A DNA stretch of 64,000 bases from [Clostridium] scindens ATCC 35704 (lineage in GTDB: Bacteria > Bacillota > Clostridia > Lachnospirales > Lachnospiraceae), in contig NZ_CP036170.1 of the NCBI RefSeq assembly GCF_004295125.1, forward strand, positions 2,172,501 through 2,236,500, written 5' to 3'. Of this stretch, positions 12,251 to 21,071 are shown in pieces (the stretch's first letter is position 1; every line of letters starts with the position of its first letter). Made by a program: the position numbers and the translations under genes. The notes under the pieces were generated by a model. The model saw only the letters and a list, made by a program, of their open reading frames with translations, made no database searches and was not told where the DNA came from.

Positions 12251-13306
12251 ATGATGAAAAGATGTGATCAGGATTTGGCTTTCATGCTTCAGTATGAAAA
12301 TGTAGCATGGTATGAAAATGGAAAAGTAAGAATATTAGACCGTAGAATTTATCCGACAGAGGTTAAATTTGTTGAGTGCACAACCTATAAAGAAGTTGCA
12401 CAGGCAATCACAGATATGGTTACACAGAGTGCAGGACCGTATACCGCAGCCGGCATGGGAATGGCACTGGCAGCACATGAGGTAGAAGGTAAGATAGAAG
12501 AAGAACAGATCAAGTTCTTAACACAGGCTTCTTATGATATCTCACATGCAAGACCGACGACAGCAAATCGTATGGGAATTATTACAGAAGGTTGTCTGAA
12601 AGTTGCGAAAGAAGCATTGGCGGAAGGAAAGAGTGCAGTAGAGGCATGTTTCAACAGAACCGTTGATTCTTTGAACAGAAGATATACAACAATGGGAAAA
12701 GTCGGAGAGAATCTGGCAGCTTTGTTCCCAAAGAACGGAACCATCCTTACACAGTGCTTTGGAGAAACAATCATCGGTATGATGCTCCGTGCAGCAAGAA
12801 AGAACAACAATGATGTAAAAATTTTCTGTGCAGAGACAAGACCATACTTGCAGGGCGCAAGACTGACATCTACATGCTGTGCGCAGATGGGATTTGATAC
12901 AACGGTTATTACAGATAATATGGTAGCTTATTCTATGCAGCATAAGGGCATCGATCTCTTTACTTCAGCAGCAGACACCATTGCAAGAGACGGCCATATT
13001 GCAAATAAGATCGGAACCTTCCAGATTTCCATTTTAGCAAAATATTTCGGAATTCAATATTATGTAACAGGAATCCCAGATAAAGATAAGATGTATGGAA
13101 AAGATATCGTTATTGAAGAAAGAAATCCTGCACAGGTACTTTCTTACCGAGGTATCCCGAATACAATTCCGGAGGTCAAAGGAATCTATCCATCATTTGA
13201 TATAGTACCGCCACATTTGATCAGTGGTGTTGTAACAGATAAAGGTGTTTACGTACCATATCTGTTAAATGATTACTTCAAGGGTGAAGTAAAAGATTTC
13301 TATTAA
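12251..13306 (+). CDS. mtnA: S-methyl-5-thioribose-1-phosphate isomerase-like protein (MtnA/DrdI type)
   Basis: A 351-residue member of the MtnA/eIF2B-alpha family, isomerising MTR-1-phosphate or 5-deoxyribose-1-phosphate to the ribulose form. Family motifs: ARPTTANRMG (about 99), ILTQCFGET around the catalytic Cys, ETRPYLQGARLTS (about 196), the catalytic Asp in VITDNMVAY and IARDGHIANKIGTFQ. The Cys loop reads QCFGET where classical MtnA usually has HCNAG, so this is a divergent branch and 5-deoxyribose-1-phosphate is an equally good substrate. A strong AGGAAG precedes ATG 12251. Confidence 0.9.
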   Translation: MMKRCDQDLAFMLQYENVAWYENGKVRILDRRIYPTEVKFVECTTYKEVAQAITDMVTQSAGPYTAAGMGMALAAHEVEGKIEEEQIKFLTQASYDISHARPTTANRMGIITEGCLKVAKEALAEGKSAVEACFNRTVDSLNRRYTTMGKVGENLAALFPKNGTILTQCFGETIIGMMLRAARKNNNDVKIFCAETRPYLQGARLTSTCCAQMGFDTTVITDNMVAYSMQHKGIDLFTSAADTIARDGHIANKIGTFQISILAKYFGIQYYVTGIPDKDKMYGKDIVIEERNPAQVLSYRGIPNTIPEVKGIYPSFDIVPPHLISGVVTDKGVYVPYLLNDYFKGEVKDFY

Positions 13307-13333
13307 AATAATGTTATAAAAGAGGTATGAGCA

Positions 13334-13530
13334 ATGGTTACATGTATGAATAAAGAAAGAAAATATGGTTCTGTCATTTCCAACGGAAAAGTCTCGGTAG
13401 ATTGTGATAATCCAGGTTACAGGTGTTCCGGAGGAAGTATCCAAAGATATAGCGCAGAGAGCCTACGATGATTGTCTTGTAAAAAGTAATCTTTCCAAGG
13501 AACTTGTATTCGAACCACTTGGGGAGTAGA
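13334..13530 (+). pseudogene. Small decayed gene between the isomerase and dehydrogenase
   Basis: An ATG at 13334 after AGAGGT opens a frame MVTCMNKERKYGSVISNGKV that stops near 13470. In another frame the DNA reads IIQVTGVPEEVSKDIAQRAY and continues DDCLVKSNLSKELVFEPLGE to a TAG at 13528. The join suggests one small protein broken by a frameshift or deletion. I do not recognise the family. The gene after it starts 60 bases later with its own ribosome binding site. Confidence 0.45.
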
Positions 13531-13590
13531 CTTAGTAGGAAATAAAAACGACAGCGAACAGGACAAAAGTAAAAAGGAGAGAATGAAAAA

Positions 13591-14541
13591 ATGAAGTTAT
13601 TAATCAGAGCACCTTTTATTGAAAGTGAAAGAAAGAGACTGGAAGCTTATTTTGATGAGATCGTATATGCTCCATGGACAACTACCGGTGAACGTTATTA
13701 TGAAGATGAGATGCTGGAAGTTCTGAAAAAAGAACAGCCGGATGCTCTCATTACAGAACTTGACCGTGTAACAGAAAAAGTATTGAACGGATATGACAAA
13801 CTGATCTTCATCGGAGATTGTCGTGCAAATCCGGCAAACATCGATGTGGAAGCATGCAAGAAAGCAAATGTACCTGTTCTTTGCACGCCGGCAAGAAATG
13901 CGCAGGCTGTAGCAGAGATGCTGTCAGGACTTCTTGTAAGTTATATGCGTAATCTGGTTCCGGCAGTACAGTGGATCAAAGATGGCAAATGGGTAGAAGG
14001 AACGACACCTTACTATACATGGATGGGAAATGAGCTTTGCGGAAAGAAAGTCGGATTCGTTGGTTTTGGCGCAGTCGGAAAACATGCTGCAAAGATTCTG
14101 GAAGCATATGGATGTGAGATTTCATTCTATGATCCATTTGTAGATTTTGTAAAAGACAGTTACAAGAAATGTGAACTGGAAGAAATCTTTGAAAATTCAG
14201 ATATTGTATCCATTCATCTTCCGGTACTTGACAGTACAAAAGGAATGATCAATGCAGAGTTATTTGCAAGAATGAAAGAAACAGCTATTTTCGTAAATAC
14301 AGCAAGAAGTGCGGTTGTGGATAAACCTGCTTTGATGGAAGCATTAAAGACTAAGAAAATCCGTGGAGCAATCCTGGATGTATTGGAAGTAGAGCCTCCG
14401 ACAGAAGAAGCACTGGAAATCGCAAGACTGGACAATGTACTTTTGACACCACATATCTGTGGAGCAACTTATGAAGTAACCGATCATCAGTCCAGAATTA
14501 TGACAGACCGTATCGATGCATGGATGAAAGAGAACAAATAA
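13591..14541 (+). CDS. D-isomer-specific 2-hydroxyacid dehydrogenase
   Basis: A 316-residue NAD-dependent dehydrogenase related to SerA/GyaR. The Rossmann glycine motif is GFVGFGAVGKHAAKIL (about 154-169). The catalytic triad is seen as Arg in NTARSAVVD, Glu in VLEVEPPT and His in LTPHICGA. Length is normal for the single-substrate family without an ACT domain. In this operon it might interconvert a 2-keto and 2-hydroxy acid derived from the cleaved sugar or from lactaldehyde, but substrate assignment is not possible. AAAAGGAGAG precedes the start. Confidence 0.9.
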   Translation: MKLLIRAPFIESERKRLEAYFDEIVYAPWTTTGERYYEDEMLEVLKKEQPDALITELDRVTEKVLNGYDKLIFIGDCRANPANIDVEACKKANVPVLCTPARNAQAVAEMLSGLLVSYMRNLVPAVQWIKDGKWVEGTTPYYTWMGNELCGKKVGFVGFGAVGKHAAKILEAYGCEISFYDPFVDFVKDSYKKCELEEIFENSDIVSIHLPVLDSTKGMINAELFARMKETAIFVNTARSAVVDKPALMEALKTKKIRGAILDVLEVEPPTEEALEIARLDNVLLTPHICGATYEVTDHQSRIMTDRIDAWMKENK

Positions 14542-14553
14542 GGAGAAAAGCAG

Positions 14554-15993
14554 ATGGAAACAAATTATCTGGTTGTAGACATGGGAACCGGAAATTCCAG
14601 AGTGGGACTTGTCAGTGCCGATGGAACCATCTGGGGAATTCGAAATTACGAGAATCAATATTATAAAGATAAACAGTATGAAGATGCACAGTATTTTCTC
14701 CCGGAAGAATGGGAAAACAATCTCTTAGGCGGCTGTAAAGAGCTGCTTAAGGAATTCCCGGAACATCCGGTGCGTGCGATTACTTCATCCGGAGCCAGAG
14801 AAAGTATTGTCCTTTATAATAAAGTAGGAAAAGCTTATCTTGGCCTTCCGAATATTGATAATAGAGGCCGTGCATGGATGGCAGAAATCGAAGACCGTAC
14901 ATTCATCTATGAAAAGACAGGCCGTTGGGTAACCGAAGATTTCCCGGCAGCAAAACTGATGGGATACCGGAAAAAGTATCCGGAAGAGTTCGCAGGCATT
15001 GCAAAAATCACAAGTTTGAGTGAGTGGATCGGTGAAATGTTTACCGGTAAACTGGTTATCGAGCCGTCACAGGCATGTGAGACACAGTTCTTTGATATTG
15101 AGTCAAAAGAATGGTCAGAAAGACTTTGTGGAGATTATGGAATTTCCATGGATATTCTGCCGGAGATCGCAAAAGCCGGGGATAGCCTTGGCAAGATTAA
15201 AAAAGAAATGGCAGATGAGCTAGGAATCAGTGAAGATGCAGAATTTATTGTCGGCGGAGCTGATACACAGATCGCATTAAAGAGTGTTGGGATGGGTGTA
15301 GGAGATGTTGCGGTTGTATCCGGAACGACTTCACCGGTTGCTACGATTACCGATTATAAATATTACGACAAACAAGAACGTTGCTGGACAGACTCCAACC
15401 TTGGAGGAGAAACCTATCAGGTTGAGACCAACCCGGGTGTTACAGGATTAAACTACCAGAAGATGAAGGCATTTTTATTCCCGGATGCCTCTTATGAGGA
15501 AATGGAAGAAGAGATGGCAAAACAGACAGAGTATTTATGTACGGCATCTTTTTCATCCTTATATTTCTCAGAGAAACGATCTCTGAAAAAAGGTGGATTT
15601 GTGATGAAAGCACCATTTGAAACAACAATGAAACCAATCCATCTGATCTGGGCGGTGGTAGCCGATATTGCATGTTCCATCTATGTACAGTACAGAAGCC
15701 TGTGCGAGATGACCGGACATGAAAAAGATTATATTTTAGGATGCGCGGGTGGATTTCAGTCGAAGATGCTATGCCAGCATCTGGCAGATCTGACAGGAAA
15801 GAAACTGGTCATCAGAGAAGGTTTCAGCCAGGCATCCATCAATGGCTGTTTGAGAATCTGTAATGCATATTACGGAATTGATTCAGAAACAGAATCGGAG
15901 CAGGCAGCAACAATTTATACACCAAAAGAAGACAGCCTGATTCAGGAGTATTATAAAGAATGGTTGAAAAACCGTGAGATGTTAAATCCTTAA
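14554..15993 (+). CDS. FGGY-family carbohydrate kinase
   Basis: A 479-residue ASKHA-fold kinase phosphorylating a sugar or polyol. The N-terminal phosphate-1 loop is VVDMGTGNSRVGLVSADG (about 7-24), the second domain starts near 230 with EFIVGGADTQIALKSVGMG, and VAVVSGTTSPVA and LGCAGGFQSKML give the phosphate-2 and adenosine motifs. FGGY members range from xylulose and fuculose to autoinducer-2 kinases; the sugar is not clear here. Start is 12 bases after the dehydrogenase stop with GGAGAA in between, so translation is coupled in one operon. Confidence 0.9.
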   Translation: METNYLVVDMGTGNSRVGLVSADGTIWGIRNYENQYYKDKQYEDAQYFLPEEWENNLLGGCKELLKEFPEHPVRAITSSGARESIVLYNKVGKAYLGLPNIDNRGRAWMAEIEDRTFIYEKTGRWVTEDFPAAKLMGYRKKYPEEFAGIAKITSLSEWIGEMFTGKLVIEPSQACETQFFDIESKEWSERLCGDYGISMDILPEIAKAGDSLGKIKKEMADELGISEDAEFIVGGADTQIALKSVGMGVGDVAVVSGTTSPVATITDYKYYDKQERCWTDSNLGGETYQVETNPGVTGLNYQKMKAFLFPDASYEEMEEEMAKQTEYLCTASFSSLYFSEKRSLKKGGFVMKAPFETTMKPIHLIWAVVADIACSIYVQYRSLCEMTGHEKDYILGCAGGFQSKMLCQHLADLTGKKLVIREGFSQASINGCLRICNAYYGIDSETESEQAATIYTPKEDSLIQEYYKEWLKNREMLNP

Positions 15994-16056
15994 AGGGGAG
16001 TTAGCATAGATTATGAAAAAGCAATATGAAATTAAGTAAGAAAGAGGGAAAAAACA

Positions 16057-16713
16057 ATGTTAATGCAAGAAGAAAGAGAACAGATTGTAGCATATGGTAA
16101 AAAGATGAGCGCTGACAGATTGACATCTGGAACAAGCGGAAACATCAGTATTTATAATGCAGAGAAAGGTCTGATGGCAATCAGCCCATCAGGAATCGGA
16201 TATTTCGATGTAAAACCGGAAGATGTAGTTATCATGGACCTGGAAGCAAACATCGTAGATGGAGACAAGAAACCATCCAGTGAATGGGCCCTTCATACAG
16301 CAATGTACAAAACAAAACCGGAGTGCAGAGCCGTTGTTCATACACACTCTATGTACTGCACAGTATTTGCAACACTTCGTCAGCCACTGAGAGCTGCACA
16401 CTATGTAATCGCAGATGCTGGTGTAGATGAAGTACCATGTGCTCCATATTGCACATATGGAACACACGAACTTGCAGAAGCTGCTTCTAAGACAATCGGT
16501 GACAGCAACGCAGTACTGCTTGCTAACCACGGTATGCTTGCTTGCGGCGGAAACTTAAAGAGCGCATACTCTCTGGCATGCGGAATGGAATTCTGTGCTG
16601 AGTTAGAGTATCGTACAAAGACAATCGGTGGTCCTGTATATCTGTCAAAAGAAGAAATGGCAGAAGTACTGGAAAGCTTCAAGAGCTATGGGCAGCCGAA
16701 AAAGAAAAACTAA
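16057..16713 (+). CDS. Class II aldolase (FucA/AraD family)
   Basis: A 218-residue zinc aldolase. The phosphate-binding loop is SGTSGNISI (about 23-31), zinc ligands are His in VVHTHSMYCTVFA (about 91-103) and His in LANHGMLACGG (about 154-164), and the start of the active-site region is SPSGIGYFD. The family splits fuculose-1-P, ribulose-5-P and, in the DHAP shunt, methylthioribulose-1-P or 5-deoxyribulose-1-P into DHAP and a C2 aldehyde. With MtnK and MtnA-like genes upstream, the last reaction is the best guess. Confidence 0.9.
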   Translation: MLMQEEREQIVAYGKKMSADRLTSGTSGNISIYNAEKGLMAISPSGIGYFDVKPEDVVIMDLEANIVDGDKKPSSEWALHTAMYKTKPECRAVVHTHSMYCTVFATLRQPLRAAHYVIADAGVDEVPCAPYCTYGTHELAEAASKTIGDSNAVLLANHGMLACGGNLKSAYSLACGMEFCAELEYRTKTIGGPVYLSKEEMAEVLESFKSYGQPKKKN

Positions 16714-16764
16714 TTTATCCGACAATTCACATATAATATAGCAATAACCCCCCATTCCCTTAAT

Positions 16765-16810
16765 AGAGCGGTCTCGGAAACTCTTAAAGCCCGAATTTCC
16801 GCTCTTTTTT
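16765..16810 (+). terminator. Terminator of the MtnK-aldolase operon
   Basis: Arms AGAGCGG (16765-16771) and CCGCTCT (16799-16805) are followed by a run of T's, 50 bases after the aldolase stop. The loop is long but includes CGGAAA/TTTCCG-like secondary pairing. Confidence 0.7.
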
Positions 16811-17194
16811 GGTTCCTTCTTTTTTCTCTTCCTCCATATCTCAGGCAAGCGTTACATTACATTCTTGCGTTTAATGAGGATGAGGAAAAATATATAGGGT
16901 TGAAAGAAGCCATGTACTTAGGTTATGAAGTGGCATGTTACTTTCAAAGATGGCAGGTTGTATATGATTAAAACTATGTGAGAAATAGGGTATTTTACTA
17001 TTATTTGTAATCCTTGCCCGAAGAAACAAACACAATGGAGTTATCCTCCAATTTTGACAGAAAATTAATCTGGATTAACAAAGATTTAACCAGGGAAATA
17101 GGAAAGATTTTACAAGAATCATTTAAAGTACATAATGTAGGAAATCATTCAAAAAAAATGAAATGAAAGAAACACAACAAGACAGGAGGGGGTT
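16811..17194. other. Intergenic stretch with a possible peptide relic
   Basis: About 380 bases with no complete gene. A plus-strand frame from about 16850 to 16970 reads FNEDEEKYIGLKEAMYLGYE then VACYFQRWQVVYD before a stop; it has protein-like character but no start and no family I know, so it may be a relic. Just before the next gene, TCATTC-N8-GAAATGA-like half-sites near 17146-17168 could be an RpiR operator. Confidence 0.3.
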
Positions 17195-17896
17195 ATGGCC
17201 TACGAATATTTATGGTTTGATTTAGGGATGACACTGGTTGAAACATCCAGGAGTATTCGCTATCAGAAAGTTCTGGAAGATTTTCAGATAGTAAAGGAAG
17301 AGAAGGAAATTCGGAAAGCATATCACATAACAGATAAGATTTTTATGAGAGAGTACCCACATGTTCTGGGACAAAGTCCGGAGAAGTTTTTCCCGTGGTA
17401 TCTTGGCGTGTTGAATTATGAACTGAATATCAGAATATCTATTCCGGAAGTTTATGAGGCACTTATGGAAAAGAAAACAAATGAGAGTCAGCAGTGGAAG
17501 TGCATCCAGGGTGTAAAGGAAACGTTGGAAAGACTAAAAGAGCAGGGAATGAAATTGGGGTTGATCAGTAATTGGGACTCCACGTGCAGGGAGGTGCTAA
17601 AAAATAATGGATTGGATCAGTTACTGGATACAATTGTGATTTCTTCAGAAATAGAAATAGAAAAACCGGATGTGAAGATTTTTGAGTATGCACTGAGTAT
17701 TTCTGGAGCAGACAGGAAATTATCGTTGTACATTGGAGATAATTATTATGACGACGCCATAGGCTCTGCAAAGGCAGGCATAGATTGTATCCTGGTGAAT
17801 CCTTATGGGACGCTGGGGATGGAAGAAATCAAAAATATTGAGATTATTCCAAGTGTGGCAGAATTGGAATCAGTTTTAGGGGGTGTTTCAGTTTAA
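17195..17896 (+). CDS. HAD-family hydrolase
   Basis: A 233-residue haloacid-dehalogenase fold phosphatase, type IA. Motif I is slightly unusual: LWFDLGMTLVET (about 5-16) has Asp-Leu-Gly-Met where most have DxDGT, so the first Asp nucleophile is present but the second Asp of the classical DxD is replaced by Gly. Motif II is LISNWDST, motif III the Lys in IEKPDVKIFE, and motif IV is YIGDNYYDDAIGS. Loss of the general-acid Asp would favour dehalogenase-like chemistry over phosphatase. It is the first gene of the operon, after GGAGGGGG. Confidence 0.85.
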   Translation: MAYEYLWFDLGMTLVETSRSIRYQKVLEDFQIVKEEKEIRKAYHITDKIFMREYPHVLGQSPEKFFPWYLGVLNYELNIRISIPEVYEALMEKKTNESQQWKCIQGVKETLERLKEQGMKLGLISNWDSTCREVLKNNGLDQLLDTIVISSEIEIEKPDVKIFEYALSISGADRKLSLYIGDNYYDDAIGSAKAGIDCILVNPYGTLGMEEIKNIEIIPSVAELESVLGGVSV

Positions 17897-18746
17897 CAGC
17901 ATGGAAGTTGAATTTAAGGAAAAGAGTTTGTGCGAAAGAATTGATCTGGTATATGAGAAGTTGACAGAAGCACAAAAACAAATTGCGATTTATTTAAAAA
18001 AGAAATGGGAACAGGCATGTCTGATGTCAGCAAAGAGTCTGAGCGAACAGGTTGATGTAAGTGAGGCAACAGTACATCGTCTGGCGGCAAGTCTGGGGTA
18101 TGACAGTTTTACAGATATGAAAGAAAAGATGAAAGAGGAACTGCTGATGAACCGGGCGGTCACCAATATGAGTTTTCGGAATCGCGGAATTTCAGAAAAC
18201 TGGCTGGATGAATGTTTGCAGACAGAGATGGTCAATCTTGTAAATACTTATCAGCTTAACCTAAAGGATAAGATTTCACAGGGAGCAGAAATGCTGCGAA
18301 ATTCAAGAAGAATTTACGTGATCGGTGATAAGCAGGGACTGGGGACTTCTTCATATTTGGGATTTGTATTAAATTATCTTCTGGGCAATACAGTTCATCT
18401 GACCCTGGCCGATGTTTATGAACAGATTGGATTTATGGGATCTGAAGACGTATTGATTGTGATTGGATTTCAAAGATATTGTCCAAGGACTCAAAAGGCA
18501 GTGGAGCTTGCCGCAGATAGAAATGTGAGAATTCTGGCTTTTACAGATTGTAATCTGTCACCTTTTGCTCAAAAGGCAGAAATATCCCTATATGCAACGA
18601 TGGACTCTACCTATTTCTTGGATTCTTATACTGCAGTTGTTTCCATTGCACAGGCACTGATTGCAAGGATCGTCATGAAAGACGAGGAAAGAATCCGAAA
18701 GAATGTAGAGGCTACCGAATATGTTTACAGGAGATTCCGGGAATAA
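17883..18746 (+). CDS. RpiR/MurR-family transcriptional regulator
   Basis: About 282-287 residues. The N-terminal helix-turn-helix includes MSAKSLSEQVDVSEATVHRLAASLGYDSFTDMK, and the C-terminal SIS sugar-phosphate-binding domain contains RRIYVIGDKQGLGTSSYLGF and ILAFTDCNLSPFAQKAEISL. Such regulators sense phosphosugars. The start is uncertain: GTG 17883 overlaps the HAD gene by 14 bases, while ATG 17901 is a more usual start. It is embedded in the operon it probably controls. Confidence 0.9.
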   Translation: MFQFNSMEVEFKEKSLCERIDLVYEKLTEAQKQIAIYLKKKWEQACLMSAKSLSEQVDVSEATVHRLAASLGYDSFTDMKEKMKEELLMNRAVTNMSFRNRGISENWLDECLQTEMVNLVNTYQLNLKDKISQGAEMLRNSRRIYVIGDKQGLGTSSYLGFVLNYLLGNTVHLTLADVYEQIGFMGSEDVLIVIGFQRYCPRTQKAVELAADRNVRILAFTDCNLSPFAQKAEISLYATMDSTYFLDSYTAVVSIAQALIARIVMKDEERIRKNVEATEYVYRRFRE

Positions 18747-18765
18747 GCAGAGGAAGGATGAGAAG

Positions 18766-19491
18766 ATGAAAATCACGATAATCGGATGCCAGGGCGCTTA
18801 TCCGGACCAAAATCAGGCAACATCCGGGTATTTGATCGAAACCGAGAATGTCCGTGTACTTTTAGATTGTGGATGCGGAGTGATTTCCCAGATACAGAAT
18901 TATATTTTACTGGAAGAACTGGATGCAGTAGTAATCACACATTATCATCCAGATCACTGTTCGGATCTGGGATGTTTACAATATGCATCTATGATTCTGA
19001 TGCAGTTTGGAAAACGAAAGAAACCTTTGGCGGTATGGGGACCGGGAGAAAATGAACGGTTATCTTATGAAGAATACTGTACAGGAAACAGTTATTTGGA
19101 AGAAGATGTTTTTCAGATTGGAGACTTGGTATTTGCCAGTCAGAAAAATGTGCATGATATCCTGTCTTATGCTATTCGTGTAGAGGATAGAAAGGGGAGT
19201 TCTCTTGTATATTCCGGGGATACAGGATATTATGAAGACCTTTCGAAGTTTGCGGAAGGCACGGAACTATTTTTATGTGAATGTTCTTTGTACAACTGGC
19301 AGAAAGGGAAGACTCCAGGACATATGTGTGCAGAGGAAACGGGAATGGCCGCGAAAAATGCAAAGGCAAAAAAACTTTGCCTTACGCATTTGCCGCCATA
19401 TGGAAACCGACAGCAATTATTGGAAGAAGTAGGTCATAAATATCAGGGGGAACTGGTATTAGCCAGTTCTGGTATGATATTTAGACAATAA
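18766..19491 (+). CDS. Metallo-beta-lactamase-fold hydrolase (RNase Z/PhnP-like subgroup)
   Basis: About 241 residues. The two-zinc motif is ITHYHPDHCSDLG (H-x-H-x-D-H) at about 58-70; later ligands are His in NVHDILSYAI, Asp in YSGDTGYY and His in CLTHLPPYG. The compact fold with an N-terminal GCQGAYP resembles YhfI/PhnP-type phosphodiesterases, not beta-lactamases. ATG 18766 is chosen because AGAGGAAGG lies just before it; an upstream ATG at 18721 lies inside the regulator gene. Confidence 0.88.
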   Translation: MKITIIGCQGAYPDQNQATSGYLIETENVRVLLDCGCGVISQIQNYILLEELDAVVITHYHPDHCSDLGCLQYASMILMQFGKRKKPLAVWGPGENERLSYEEYCTGNSYLEEDVFQIGDLVFASQKNVHDILSYAIRVEDRKGSSLVYSGDTGYYEDLSKFAEGTELFLCECSLYNWQKGKTPGHMCAEETGMAAKNAKAKKLCLTHLPPYGNRQQLLEEVGHKYQGELVLASSGMIFRQ

Positions 19492-19531
19492 AGAAACATG
19501 CTTCAGAGAAGAGTAAGGAGAAAAGTAAAAA

Positions 19532-21055
19532 ATGAAATCAAAATTAATTTTCAGGATCTTAACAGCAACGATGGCAGGAGTAATGATGGTAACTGCGGCA
19601 GGGTGCGCTTCGGGAAATCAGGATAAAGGAACAACAGAAGAGTCTATTGTAAGAATGGCTGTCAGTTCAGAGCCGGATAATCTAAATCCGATGAAATCTT
19701 CTGCAACAGATACATCGGCTATGATGATGAATGTGTATGAAGGACTGCTCTCTTTTGATAAGAATGGAAGTTTTATTCCAGCTCTGGCAGAAAGTTATGA
19801 AATCACAGATGACGGAATGACTTATGAATTTCAGTTAAAAGAAGGGATTCAATTCCATAGTGGAGATGAATTTAACGCAGAAGATGTAAAATATACATAT
19901 GAAACATTAGCCGGATTAAATGGAGAATCCCCTTTAAATGAGACACTGGCAAGTGAACTGGTGGCGGTTGAAACCCCGGATGATTATAGCGTGCAGTTAA
20001 AATTGAACAAGGTAGATGCTGGTTTTCTTTCTAAATGTACGATTTCAATCCAGCAGGATGGATATACACAGGACAGCACAAATCCGAATGGAACAGGTCC
20101 ATACAAGTTTAAAGAATATGTACAGGGACAGAAGCTTGTTCTGGAAAAGAACGAGAACTATAAAACGATTGAGACAAGAATGCCGGAAATTGACACTGTA
20201 GAATTTAAAATCATGACAGACAGCAATGCGGTTTTGATGGCATTAAAATCAGGAGATTTGGATATCGCATCCGTAGATGCAAGAAACTTTTCTTCTTTAG
20301 GGAAAGACTTTACATCGGTAGAAGGACCTCAAAATATGGTGCAGATCTTTGCATTGAATAACAGTGTAGAACCTCTGAATAAAAAAGAAGTGCGTCAGGC
20401 AATTAATTATGCGGTGAATAAAGAGGAGATTATCCAGACAGTCATGGAAGGACACGGAACACAGTTGGAAAGTTTTCTGAGTCCAAGTATGAAGAATTAC
20501 TATAATGATGATATTAAGGGATATGATACAAACATTGGAAAGGCAAAAGAACTTCTTGCAGAAGCTGGTTATCCAACTGGATTTACAATGACGCTTACAG
20601 TTCCATCCAACTATCAGACACACATAGACACAGCGCAGATTTTAAAAAGTCAGTTGGAAAAAATTGGGGTTACAGTAGAAATCCAGCTTGTAGAATGGGC
20701 ACAATGGTTGGAAAACGTTTATAATAATGCACAATATGAATCTACAGTAATTGGACATAGTGGAAAGCTGGATCCACAGGATTTTCTGAACCGTTTTACA
20801 ACAACATATGAAAAAAATTACTTCAAATACTCTAATGAGGAATACGATGCTAAAATTGCAGAAGCCGCATCTGTAACAGATGAAACAAAAAGAGCGGAAA
20901 TATACAAAGAATGTCAGCAGAAGTTAGCAGATGATGCCGCAAGCGTATTTATTCAGGATCCAAGCATCAACTATGCAGTTCGTAATACAATCACGGGAAT
21001 GCAGATCTATCCGGTCACGTTCTTTGATATGGGAAGCCTTCGCATGGCAGAGTAG
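19532..21055 (+). CDS. Dpp/Opp-type ABC transporter substrate-binding lipoprotein
   Basis: A 507-residue extracytoplasmic solute-binding protein, family 5. The signal peptide ends with a lipobox VTAAGCAS, so Cys 26 is probably lipidated. The mature part has the family signature VRMAVSSEPDNLNPMKSSATD, LAESYEITDDGMTYEFQLKEG, and HSGDEFNAEDVKYTYE. Family members bind di- and oligopeptides, nickel, heme or oligosaccharides. The neighbouring phosphohydrolases make a phosphorylated or glycosyl ligand plausible, but this is context only. Confidence 0.93.
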   Translation: MKSKLIFRILTATMAGVMMVTAAGCASGNQDKGTTEESIVRMAVSSEPDNLNPMKSSATDTSAMMMNVYEGLLSFDKNGSFIPALAESYEITDDGMTYEFQLKEGIQFHSGDEFNAEDVKYTYETLAGLNGESPLNETLASELVAVETPDDYSVQLKLNKVDAGFLSKCTISIQQDGYTQDSTNPNGTGPYKFKEYVQGQKLVLEKNENYKTIETRMPEIDTVEFKIMTDSNAVLMALKSGDLDIASVDARNFSSLGKDFTSVEGPQNMVQIFALNNSVEPLNKKEVRQAINYAVNKEEIIQTVMEGHGTQLESFLSPSMKNYYNDDIKGYDTNIGKAKELLAEAGYPTGFTMTLTVPSNYQTHIDTAQILKSQLEKIGVTVEIQLVEWAQWLENVYNNAQYESTVIGHSGKLDPQDFLNRFTTTYEKNYFKYSNEEYDAKIAEAASVTDETKRAEIYKECQQKLADDAASVFIQDPSINYAVRNTITGMQIYPVTFFDMGSLRMAE

Positions 21056-21071
21056 ACAGGAGGGAAGGGTT

